Shown: positions 38,557-50,500 of the stretch, in pieces | Numbering within the stretch: position 1 is the stretch's first letter | How the letters are laid out: every line of letters starts with the position of its first letter | From: Dallia pectoralis | Taxonomy: Eukaryota > Chordata > Actinopteri > Esociformes > Umbridae | NCBI GenBank assembly: GCA_029465975.1 | Contig: CM055755.1 | Coordinates: 1,392,430-1,456,429, forward strand | Direction: 5' to 3' | Length of the DNA stretch: 64,000 nt | Notes under the pieces: model-generated | What the model saw: the letters and a program-made list of their open reading frames with translations, nothing else | What the model was told of the DNA's origin: nothing | Databases searched by the model: none | Program-made: the position numbers and the translations under genes

Positions 38557-41500
38557 AGAGGGGTGGAGAGAGACTGACACAAAGAGGTACAGGAAGAGGG
38601 AGAGCGATGGTGATGGAGAATCAGACAGATGAAGAGGGCAACAAGTGGGAAGATGCCATTTGATTTGTCTTCTCTATATTATCTCTGTTGAAAAGAGGGT
38701 CACTGTTCAATCACATAATTCTTATATGTGTGTCTGTGTGTGTCTGTGTGTGTGTGTGTCTGTGTGTGTGTCTGTCTGTTATGATAATGCTCTTTTGCTG
38801 CTATGTTGAGACTGTCACTATGGGGGAATTTTCAAATGCCTATTAATATCCTACTTGCCGCAGATTAAGGTTACATAACACTAAGACCTGATAAAATGTA
38901 GGGCCCTATCGAGGGAATAGGACGCCAGTTGGGAGACAATGGACGGTTCAGGAAGTTCCATATGACTACAGATGTCTCAGTAGCATTAGATTGAGTAGCA
39001 TTAGACAGAGTAGCATTTGATAGAGTAGCATTAGACAGAGTAGCATTAGATAGAGTAGCAATAGACAGAGTAGCATTAGACAGATTAGCATTAGATAGAC
39101 AGAGTAGCATTAGATAGAGTAGCATTAGACAGATTAGCATTAGACAGAGTAGCATTAGACAGAGTAGCATTAGACAGAGTAGCATTAGACAGAGTAGCAT
39201 TAGACAGAGTAGCATTAGATAGATTAGCATTAGATAGAGTAGCATTAGATAGAGTAGCATTAGACAGATTAGCATTAGATAGAGTAGCATTAGACAGAGT
39301 AGCATTAGACAGAGTAGCATTAGACAGAGTAGCATTAGACAGATTAGCATTAGACAGAGTAGCATTAGACAGATTAGCATTAGACAGAGTAGCATTAGAC
39401 AGATTAGCATTAGACAGAGTAGCATTAGACAGATTAGCACTTAGACAGATTAGCATTAGCCAGATTAGCATTAGACAGATTAGCATTAGACAGATTAGCA
39501 TTAGACAGATTAGCATTAGACAGAGTAGCATTAGACAGAGTAGCATTAGACAGATTAGCATTAGATAGAGTAGCATTAGACAGATTAGCATTAGACAGAT
39601 TAGCATTAGACAGATTAGCATTAGACAGTGTAGCATTAGACAGAGTAGCATTAGACAGAGTAGCACTAGACAGATTAGCATTAGACAGAGTAGCATTAGA
39701 CAGATTAGCATTAGACAGAGTAGCATTAGACAGAGTAGCATTAGACAGAGTAGCACTAGACAGATTAGCATTAGACAGAGTAGCATTAGACAGATTAGCA
39801 TTAGACAGAGTAGCATTAGACAGATTAGCATTAGACAGAGTAGCACTAGACAGAGTAGCATTAGACAGAGTAGCTGCAGACCAGGCTTCCTAATTGGCCA
39901 TTCAAGCATATTCATTGGCAATCGAATGTGCTGTTCTTCTTCTTCTGAATCACATTTAGCGTTAAAACCAATTAAATGTAGAAGTCTAGATAGTCCTAAA
40001 GTAAGAACACACTGTCTAAGTATTTGTCTCAAACACTCCATTATGAACTTGTCTCTACAGGTCTGAATGCCGGTGATGAGATCTTGCAGTTGAACGGAAA
40101 GGACTCGCGCAGTCTGAACTTCTCAGACATGAAGACAGCCTTTTCCCAGGCCTCGTTGTCTCTAACGGTCAACACACTGCCCCCTACGGACCGACGGCAG
40201 CTCTGCTACCTGCCTCCTCGACGCTCAGGCACTCAGGAATACCTCTACACAGACATCTTCTCTATGAGCCAAGGTGAGTAAATACACAGATATCGTCTCT
40301 TCAGGGACAGGATGAGGTTTAAGGTCAGGGTTAGAATATATTCAACCGTTCTAATGGTGTACTGTTGCTGGTCCGTTCTAATGGTGTACTGTTTCTGGTC
40401 CGTTCTAATGGTGTACTGTTTCTGGTCCGTTCTAATGGTGTACTGTTTCTGGTCCGTTCTAATGGTGTGCTGTTTCTGGTCCGTTCTAATGGTGTACTGT
40501 TTCTGGTCCGTTCTAATGGTGTACTGTTGCTGGTCCGTTCTAATGGTGTACTGTTTCTGGTCCTGGTCCATTCTAATGGTGTACTGTTTCTGGTCCGTTC
40601 TAATGGTGTACTGTTTCTGGTCCTGGTCCATTCTAATGGTGTACTGTTTCTGGTCCGTTCTAATGGTGTACTGTTTCTGGTCCTGGTCCATTCTAATGGT
40701 GTACTGTTTCTGGTCCGTTCTAATGGTGTACTGTTTCTGCTCATGTCACAGAGGAGATTTTGGATGATGGGGTCGGCTTGACCCTGGAGAGTTCTGGAGA
40801 CAGCCCGGACGATGACTCTGAGATCTTCAGCGAGGAGGACCAATGCAGAAAGGTGAAGTTCTCCCCCTGTTTTTAAAGGGTCTTCATTTCAGCTGGGGAC
40901 TCCTAAAGTAGGTCCAACGTCTCTTATCTAAGGGATCCTGTCATCACAGAGATGCAGCATTGCTGAGGGTGGTTGAAAATTTTTCTGTGAGGCCATCCCC
41001 CCCCGTGGTGATGCTACCCCCCCGTGGTGATGCTATGGATGAGCGTTTGTATTTCGACGGTTTGATTGTCAGCCTTCACATGGAAGTCGTCCCGGCATCT
41101 GCGTCAAGCTCCCCTTGATGGAACGCGTTGAGAACCCAGGAGACATCCAGGAAGGGTTTCTTGAGACTGCACTACCTGGGACAAACAGCTACCTGTCCTC
41201 TAAAACAGGGAACTACTTTTGACCGGGGTCCATAGAGCTCTGGCCTGTAGTAGTTCCTTCATTGGCATCAGTCTCTTTGTCCTTGCCAGCTTTCTGATAT
41301 TAAAAACAGAATAATCAGGCGAGTCCCTCGCTCCCTTGGCTTTCTTTGTTCGGCACCATCTGCTACCAACTCATTGACTCTTGGCTGAAGAGCAAAGTTA
41401 TACCGAAATTTACATTTCCCCCTTCTTCATTTGTACTTTTGGGCCTAAATAAATCTGCGTTATTTGGGTCCCTGGCGGTCTTTTTTTCCCATTTAGTTGC

Positions 41501-44500
41501 CATAAAAATTGGGCAGATTTCAACGCAATTTCAAATGACTGAATCTTCAACCTCACATTTCCCCTTTGGTTTCTTTATCTGTACAAAACTTTGTGCACTT
41601 ACATCTCTGACTACATGTCATACAAGACAGACACATCATCTCACTGTGGCCAAACTAACCCTGTGTTGCAGATTGTAACGAGGAAAGCACCCGTGGAAAT
41701 ATGGAGTTGTGGTAGTATCCAGATAATTATCAGGCAACAGCTGGTGTACTCCTGGAGTAAAGTTAATCACCCAGTAGTGTAGCTAACGAGGTGATGGAGC
41801 TCTGCTGAGCTATACAAAGACAACCCAGGAGGAATAGTGTGAAAAGGGTATGAGACAGTGAAAAAGATAGAAAAGGTGAGAGCGAGAGAGTGAGAGATTG
41901 GGGGGGGGGATATTGTCAGATTTAAAGGAATGTGTAGATGAATGAAGTGAGGGAAAGAGGGAGATGTAAAGAGTGGTAGAGTGTAGGGAGGGAAAGTTGT
42001 GACTGGTGGGCAGAATGTCTGGTGGGGGGTGACTGGTGGGGGACTGGTGGGCAGAATGTCTGGTTGGGGGGTGGCTGCTGGGCAGAATGTCTGGTTGGGG
42101 GGTGACTGGTGGGGGGGACTGGTGGGCAGAATGTCTGGTTGGGGGGTGACTGCTGGGCAGAATGTCTGGTTGGGGGGTGACTGGTGGGGGGACTGGTGGG
42201 CAGAATGTCTGGTGGGGTGGTGACTTCGGTGACTGGTGGGGGGTGGTGACTGGTGGGGGGGTGGGTTGGTGACTGGTGGGGTGGGGGTGACTGGTGGGGG
42301 GTGACTGGTGGGGGGGCCATTCCACATGTAGCCCTGGTAACCCCTGATATTACAGGCTTCTGTTCTGGGACCTGGTCCTTGGTACTGTTCTTCTACACAT
42401 TAAATTACAGATACAGCCCCCCCCCCCCAGAACCAGTACGATGTCAAACTGATCATCAGTTAAATAGGTCATCAACAACCACTGCCAGAGACTATAGGAA
42501 CGTTGTGCTTAAACAAGTTGACTGCTATGTCATGGATGAACAGACGGCAGATGAGAAGTGAAGCTGAAGGTCTAGTTGCTGTCTGTGTTTGTGTGGATTT
42601 CAGTCTCTGCTTTAGGCTTCATATTATCTATCTGACAGTCCTCGGCCTACACCTGCTGGTTTCTCTGCATCGGTTAGTCATTATTTTCACTGCAGTTATG
42701 TGTCTCTATTGTCGTAGTTTCTGTTTCTCTCTCCTCTTTAACTTCTCTCCCTGTCCCTCTCTGCAGTCTCTCCCTGTCCCCCGCTGCAGTCTCTCCCTGT
42801 CCCCCTCTGCAGTCTCTCCCTGTCCCCCGCTGCAGTCTCTCCCTGTCCCTCTCTGCAGTCTCTCCCTGTCCCCCTCTGCAGTCTCTCCCTGTCCCCCTCT
42901 GCAGTCTCTCCCTGTCCCTCTCTGCAGTCTCTCCCTGTCCCCCTCTGCAGTCTCTCCCTGTCCCTCTCTGCAGTCTCTCCCTGTCCCTCTCTGCAGTCTC
43001 TCCCTGTCCCTCTCTGCAGTCTCTCCCTGTCCCCCTCTGCAGTCTCTCCCTGTCCCCCTCTGCAGTCTCTCCCTGTCCCCCTCTGCAGTCTCTCCCTGTC
43101 CCCCTCTGCAGTCTCTCCCTGTCCCCCTCTGCTCAATGCGTATGTCAGTAGCTAAGACCTAGTACGCGGCACTAATAGCACCCTACTCAGTATATCGTGC
43201 ACTGCTTTTGACCTAGTGCCTCTGTTTGAACTGTGCAGAAATGATAAGGCATTTGCCGTTTGTTTATATTGATCAACGTGGAAACGATGCAGTCCAGAAC
43301 CAAGACTATTTTAAATATTAACATATAATTATCCCTGCAGCCTGCAGAACTAGCCATGGCGTAATGTTGGCCCAAAGAATATAGGAATATCATGCCATTG
43401 TGACCGACTTCAGACCTTGTGATTGTGTACGTTTTATTTGATTTCAATCCTACGATCATATACCACAATTCCACTATTCCGTTACCTCTTTCCTTTGATC
43501 TTGTTTTATTCCTTTTCATTCGTTTTAGGGGCTGATTCAAAAACCTTTTAGGTTTTCGAATCAAATTCTCATGAACCTTTTTTCTGTAGTGCACTTAAAT
43601 TCCTCTCCTCATTCCTCTCCTCATACCTCTCCTCTCCTCATTCGTCTCCTCATTCCTCTCCGCTCCTCATTCCTCTATCCATCCTCCAATCAGATATTTA
43701 TATTCCTATACTGTGCAGCAGTGTGTCTCGCACAGCCAATCCTGCTTCTCCTGTAACCTTGAAGAGGGGGGAGACTTTCATTCCTCCCACCTTTCCTTCT
43801 CCTCACCCTTTACTCCCCAGATAGAGGAGAGGAGGACAGGATATTATTACCATGGCGTTGCTGGACAGGCCCTCCCTCTTTAGGAAGAGATAGATTGAAC
43901 ACTTCGGAGAGGGAGAGAGCGGGGGAGAGAGAAATAGAGACGGGGGAGAGAAAGGCGGGGAAAGAGAGAAGGTGGGCGAACAGAGAGGAGAACAGTGGAT
44001 AGGTGGAAATTGTTTTGAATCGGCTTCTCTTGGCATCCAGCCTTCAATGCTTTCATCGCATCATCACCAACCACCACTTCTTCCTTCAGAATCTCCTTTT
44101 TTAACGAGGAACTAAAGTAAGGGAATGCGTTGAATTGTGTAGGAGAAAAATACTGCACTGCTCCAGGCTGGACTCCTTTCCTCTCCACGGTCCGAGGTTT
44201 TGCCTCCTCTTTTCTGTCTCTGCGTCTGTCCGTCCTCCTTTCCGCCCGTCTGCCTGCCATGTCTGCCCTGAGGAGGAGCAAGCGCTCCTCTGAGTCCATC
44301 TATGATATGCTGCATCTGGTGAGCTGCTCTTAGTCAAACCCCTACTGTCTTCGCTGCTTGTTGGTCTACTTGTGGCTTTGTTGTTTCGGCACACCATCAA
44401 CTGTCATTAGGTTGTCGTGTGGAGCGCTTCGTACTCAGTTGCAGTGTGCAGGAGACTGTTGCCGCTAACTTGGAGTAATTGACAACTGCCTAGTGCTTTT

Positions 44501-47500
44501 GTTTGCCATTTGTCCTCCCCCCGATGCGTTGAATCATGTATAGCTGTGATTCACACCTCCTGGGTGTCCCAAAAGACAGCTGGCCCCCTACACAGTGCCC
44601 TACCCAGGGCCAGTGACCTGTGAAGCATGGTCAGATGTAGTGCACCTGTGCAGGGTGCAGTTTGAGCCTGCCCGTCTCTGAGCTGACAGGCTACATTACA
44701 GGAGACTGTGACTCACCTTTGTGCCGCCAGCCAGTGCGGGTCACCAGCACGTCACCACGGTCCTCCTGCTGACTGCTCTGTAATGTGCCTCTTGCCTCTC
44801 GCCTGGATAATTGCTGGACCGTGGGCTCAGTGAACTGCTCTGTGAACCCCGGTTGGTGACGAGGAGCTAGCTGAATGTCACTTCTCGAAGTTTGAAGTTA
44901 CCCGAGAGGATGTGAGTTTCCCACATGGTTTTTGACATGATGTGTCTGTGGTGGTGTTTTTTGAGCGGAGTACTTTGACTTGGCAATTGGCTTTGACATC
45001 TGTTGGCGAAGTGTCCCGATCGCAGATCTGTTAGTGCCGTCCTGCCAACTCCTTGTCACGCCTTGTCCCAAGTCGTTGGCATGGCAACACTAACAGGTCG
45101 CGGAACAAGCTGGTAGTGTTGGAGGTCTGGGTGCAGAGATAACAGTTCCTCTGTCTCTCTGATTCAGATGGAGGTGAAACACTCTTCCTCACTTTTCCTC
45201 CATCTTACGCCTTCTCCCATCTTCTTTAACGTCTTTGTCATTTTTTCGTCTTCCAATCTCCTAATCTTGTCCTTCCTTTTCTTTGCACTCCTTCTTTAAC
45301 CCCTTAAACAACATCATTTGTCACATGTGACAGAGAACATTCAGAGAGATTCTTTATCATTTAGAAAAATATGTAATGCTCAGTTTCTTGCTTGTGAGGG
45401 AATCTCTTAATATATTTCTGTTTCCTGTCCAGTTGACTTTTCTTTAATAATGTGTTATGGCTCAAGCCAGGCTTACCTGCTAAATTCCAGAAATTAAGAA
45501 AATTAACACATTGCTGATAGCTTCTTCATTGAAGAAATATGTACATATTTCTCTGTCCGCGAAAATGGATTTATTCATCAACGCATTTAAGTCTCTCTAA
45601 ATAAGTGCATCTGCTGAATGGAGTCGGTCAGTAAAATACAACCTGGATTACGATCTGGATTATCCCTGTCCAAAAACTCACACATGCTACATACATTTCG
45701 GTCTCAATCTGTTTTATAATTTGTTTGATATAATTTGTGTAGAAAATAAATGCGATACTCAACTGTAGTCTCTAACCAGTCACTGTATTGAATTCAAACA
45801 TGCATCATAAAATGCATTTGGTTGTCCTGGCGATGTCCTGAGCAGCAGGACCAGAACAGGTGGATGAGATCAGTGTACCAGGTGGGTATCATCCTGTTAA
45901 TTTCCATGAAAGGAATCTCTCTCTCATTGGCCCACAGACTTGAGTCCTGTCCAGGATACATTAGAGCGACTTTAGCCGTGCCGACCCAGGAGTACCACTT
46001 GTGTTTGTATAAAATAATAATATATACGTATAATAATATGTCTAATACCATGTGTTATTTCACATCAAGTGTTGTAAATATGTTTACATGATATATTAGA
46101 AACCAACTTTTCCGTTCCCTACTACTGGAACTTTTACAGCACAGTGTTGATGGACTGATTTTTAGGGTACTGTAATGAATGGTTGGTAGTTTTCTGTATT
46201 AGCGATTGCCTAGATGGCGCCAAAGAGAAGCCAATGAGTCAGTCAAGTGTCATCATGGCAACTCAATGTGGCTAGAAAAAGAGAGATTGGACCAGAAAAC
46301 GACAGAGGGAAGCAATATTCACAGAAATTACTTGTATGAGAATGAAATCAAAAGCATGGCTGCATAATAGCCAATCAGGAGCCGCCCCTATTATAGCCAA
46401 TCAGGAGCCGCCCCTATTATAGCCAATCAGGAGCCGCCCCTATTATAGCCAATCAGGAGCCGCCCCTATTATAGCCAGTCTGGAGCCGCCCCTATTATAG
46501 CCAATCAGGAGCCGCCCCTATTATAGCCAATCAGGAGCCGCCCCTATTATAGCCAGTCTGGAGCCGTCCTTATTATAGCCAATCAGGAGCCGCCCCTATT
46601 ATAGCCAAACAGGAGCTATTTCTTACACTCACTACAGTCATCTAGGAGCTTTTGTCATACAGAATAACTTACGGTAATGACTTACTTTTTTTCACATTAG
46701 GCATTTCATGGATAAATCCGTGATGAAGGAAGAAACAAAGCTGTGAAAACGTTGCTATCCATTAAATTCAATTGAAGCCGCGAAGTGAGAACCTTTTCTT
46801 TTCTAATAAGTGCCGGCTGTCCTATGCTGCCAGCCAGCACTTATCTCCAAATGAGGCATTTCATCCACATCTGAGCAGAGGTCGTCGGTCCTGATATTGG
46901 CAGTAGGTGGAGGCAGGGAAGTGCTGATGGGAGAACTCTTTGTGATCTCTCAAGTAGCTATTCAGTTGATGCCAGTTAGTCTCACTCTGAGTTGGTCTCC
47001 GTTTGTGTGCCAGGCAGTACCCTTATTCTGTTTAGTTCACTATTCCCGTATCTGAGGGCCAGGCAGTACCCTTATTCTGTTTAGTTCACTATTCCCGTAT
47101 CTGAGGGCCAGGCAGTACCCTTATTCTCCGTTTAGTTCACTATTCCCGTGTCTGAGGGCCAGGCAGTACCCTTATTCTGTTTAGTTCACTATTCCCGTAT
47201 CTGAGGGCCAGGCAGTACCCTTATTCTGTTTAGTTCACTATTCCCGTATCTGAGGGCCAGGCAGTACCCTTATTCTGTTTAGTTCACTATTCCCGTATCT
47301 GAGGGCCAGGCAGTACCCTTATTCTGTTTAGTTCACTATTCCCGTATCTGAGGGCCAGGCAGTACCCTTATTCTGTTTAGTTCACTATTCCCGTATCTGA
47401 GGGCCAGGCAGTACCCTTATTCTCCGTTTAGTTCACTATTCCCGTGTCTGAGGGCCAGGCAGTACCCTTATTCTCTGTTTAGTTCACTATTCCCGTATCT

Positions 47501-50500
47501 GAGGGCCAGGCAGTACCCTTATTCTGTTTAGTTCACTATTCCCGTATCTGAGGGCCAGGCAGTACCCTTATTCTCCGTTTAGTTCACTATTCCCGTGTCT
47601 GAGGGCCAGGCAGTACCCTTATTCTCTGTTTAGTTCACTACCTTTTCCTGGTCTGAGTTCCTGTTAATCATTCTGTCAGTGTAGTTAGACAAATTCAGAC
47701 CTGAAACACCAGGTGAGGGCAGGTAACTAGCAGGCTGTAGGACACTCCAGATGGTGTCTCCGCTCTCCAGAACCTGGGGACCCGTCAAAGGTGAAGATTA
47801 CCCATCCTGTGTGATAACAGGGTAACATAGCGCTCTCCGGCAACACTGAAGGACAACACTTCACTGGTTCCCAAATGGACCCCAATTTCCTGTTTGGAGT
47901 CCAACTTTTGTTCAGGGGATTTGCTGAGGGGATGTGAATTCATGTGATTAGCTGTGTGGTTTGACCTGTTCATTTCCAGGTTTAGTTGACATTTGTGTAA
48001 TTCCAAATCAATCACAACATATTAGCGTACCTCTTTAAGTGAATATTCCTTTTCTGCAGGAACACAATACTCTGGTGTCAGTATCGTTCTGCCTAAACAA
48101 AAGACACCCCAACCCACACACATCAACAGGGCTGGTTTCCTAGGCAACATGCAGTATTTATTTGGACAGAACCACTTGATATTTTTTATTGTGAATCTAT
48201 GAAAACGGTGAGATTACCTCACCTTGTCATCAGCAACAGGGGAAGGAGAGAGAGTTAAAGGCTGGATGAGAGCGGCCATTATGGCTGGAAATAGACAGAA
48301 TGAGTGCAAATTAGTTTTTTTACACTCCCTGTCCTCCCTCCTCACAGTTCTCTCTGTTCTCTCTGCGTTGTCACTAATTACCAGACGGCTCATGGTTAAA
48401 GGAACTGACAGAAAGTGACATCCATCTGTACGTTCATTCCTTCCGCTCGCCTCGAAGTGAGTTGTCGCTGATGGAGAGCAAGAGGAGGTGGTGAGGGGTA
48501 GAGAGAGAATTAGGAGAGAGAGAAACAAATAGAGGAGGAGGCGAGGGGTAGAGAGAGAATTAGGAGAGAGAGAAACAAATAGAGGAGGAGGCGAGGGGTA
48601 GAGAGAGAATTAGGAGAGAAACAAATAGAGGAGGAGGCTGGCGATGAGAACAGACTCTCCAGTCGTATTTATTCTGTTCTTCTGAACAACATCATCTGTC
48701 CCTGCTTTGACTGAGGTACAAGTTGTCTTATCCGTTTTTTCTCCCTCCATCCCTTCTCCGTCTGTCTGCTCTCTATGTTTCGCATCTCTCTCTCTCTAAT
48801 CTTCTACCCTCCTCTCTCCTCCGTTCTTCATCACTTTCTTTCTGTAGAGCACGGAGCAAGTCGCCGCATTCTGCCGCCGTCTCCATGACATGAATCCTTT
48901 GGAGGGTGCCACGACGTCTTCGTCCCCCAGTCCGGATTCTCCCTTCCCTCCCCCACCGGGCGCCACCACCAGACAGCTCTCAGATGCCGACAAGCTACGC
49001 AAAGTCATTTGTGAGCTGGTGGAGACAGAACGCACCTATGTCAAAGTATGTACCCTGGGGTCGGGGGTTAGTGCAATCCGTGTGTACACACCAGTGGACC
49101 TAGAGGCACGCAGAATAAAATAGTACTTACCTTTTTTAGAACAAATGTGACCTGACAGAGGTTTAATTGGGTTATAGAATGTGGCAGTCCAAATTAGCAG
49201 CATTATATCTGAACCATGCTGATGCTAGAGGTACGTCTGTACTGTTTACACTTATAGCAAACAGATCTTAGAGTTGTGATAAGTACTGATGCAAAAGAGC
49301 ACAATGATTTACGAAGTGACTCAATTCATGGCTATCAGCTGTTCAGGTCTTTCGAATCCTCTCCAAGGCATTCAACTCTAACTGCTCTTAAGTTGTTGCT
49401 GTACAGGAGAATGTGTTCTTAGTCAGCTTACCTGCAAAATCAATGTGAAAATACTATTTCCAGACATAGAAGTCGATGTGATATGTGCCTCTCACTTTAC
49501 AGAGCTCTATTCACACCAAAACACTGCTATATGTGTGTGTGTCTGTGTGTTCAACCTCTCATCACCCCAAACACTGATGTATGTGTGTGTGTGTCTGTGT
49601 GTTCAACCTCTCATCACCCCAAACACTGATGTATGTGTGTGTGTGTGTGTGTGTTCAACCTCTCATCACCCCAAACACTGATGTATGTGTGTGTGTGTGT
49701 TCAACCTCTCATCACCCCAAACACTGATGTATGTGTGTGTGTGTGTGTGTTCAACCTCGCATCACCCCAAACACTGATGTGTGTGTGTGTGTTCAACCTC
49801 GCATCACCCCAAACACTGATGTGTGTGTGTGTGTGTGTGTGTGTGTTCAACCTCGCATCACCCCAAACACTGATGTATGTTCAGCATTCTAATTCTGATT
49901 CACTCTTTTTTGTAGGATCTGAACTGTCTCATTGGAAGGTACTTAACCCCACTGCAGAAGGAGACCTGCCTCACCCAGGATGAGGTATGATAGAGTCAAT
50001 GGGCAAGGGAGGGTTCATATAGCAGTGGGAAGGGGGTGGGGTTCATATAGCAGTGGGAAGGGGGTCATATAGCAGTGGGAAGGGGGTGTAGCAGTGGGAA
50101 GGGTGATGTAGCAGTGGGAAGGGGGTGATGTAGCAGTGGGAAGGGGTGTAGCAGTGGGAAGGGGTGATGTAGCAGTGGGAAGGGGGCTGATGTAGCAGTG
50201 GGGGGTGGAGGGTTCATATAGCAGTGGGAAGGCGGGGGTGATGTAGAGCCTTTAAATGTTGCTGGTATTAGTAGGTTTCTTTGAGTGGCTGTTGCATAAC
50301 TATACAGATTGTGTGATGTGGGAGGAAGTGAGAGAGAGAGGAAAAGAGAGAGAGGGGTGAGAGAGAGGCGAAGTAAAAAGGAAGCAAGAAAGAGGAAAGG
50401 AGTGGATCAATGAGAGGGAGAGAGACGAGAGGTTCAATTACAGGGAGAGAGAGAATAGCACAGCTATGGGGCTGAGATCAGTGCGATGTTGATAAAACAC

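Noticed and set aside
39091..40041. Leu-Met-Cys-rich minus-strand ORF of 316 codons
   Set aside because: Translation of the 15-bp intronic minisatellite; looks hydrophobic only by composition.
41767..42327. Pro-His-Ser-rich minus ORFs
   Set aside because: Produced by the G-rich tandem repeat in intron 15 in several frames.
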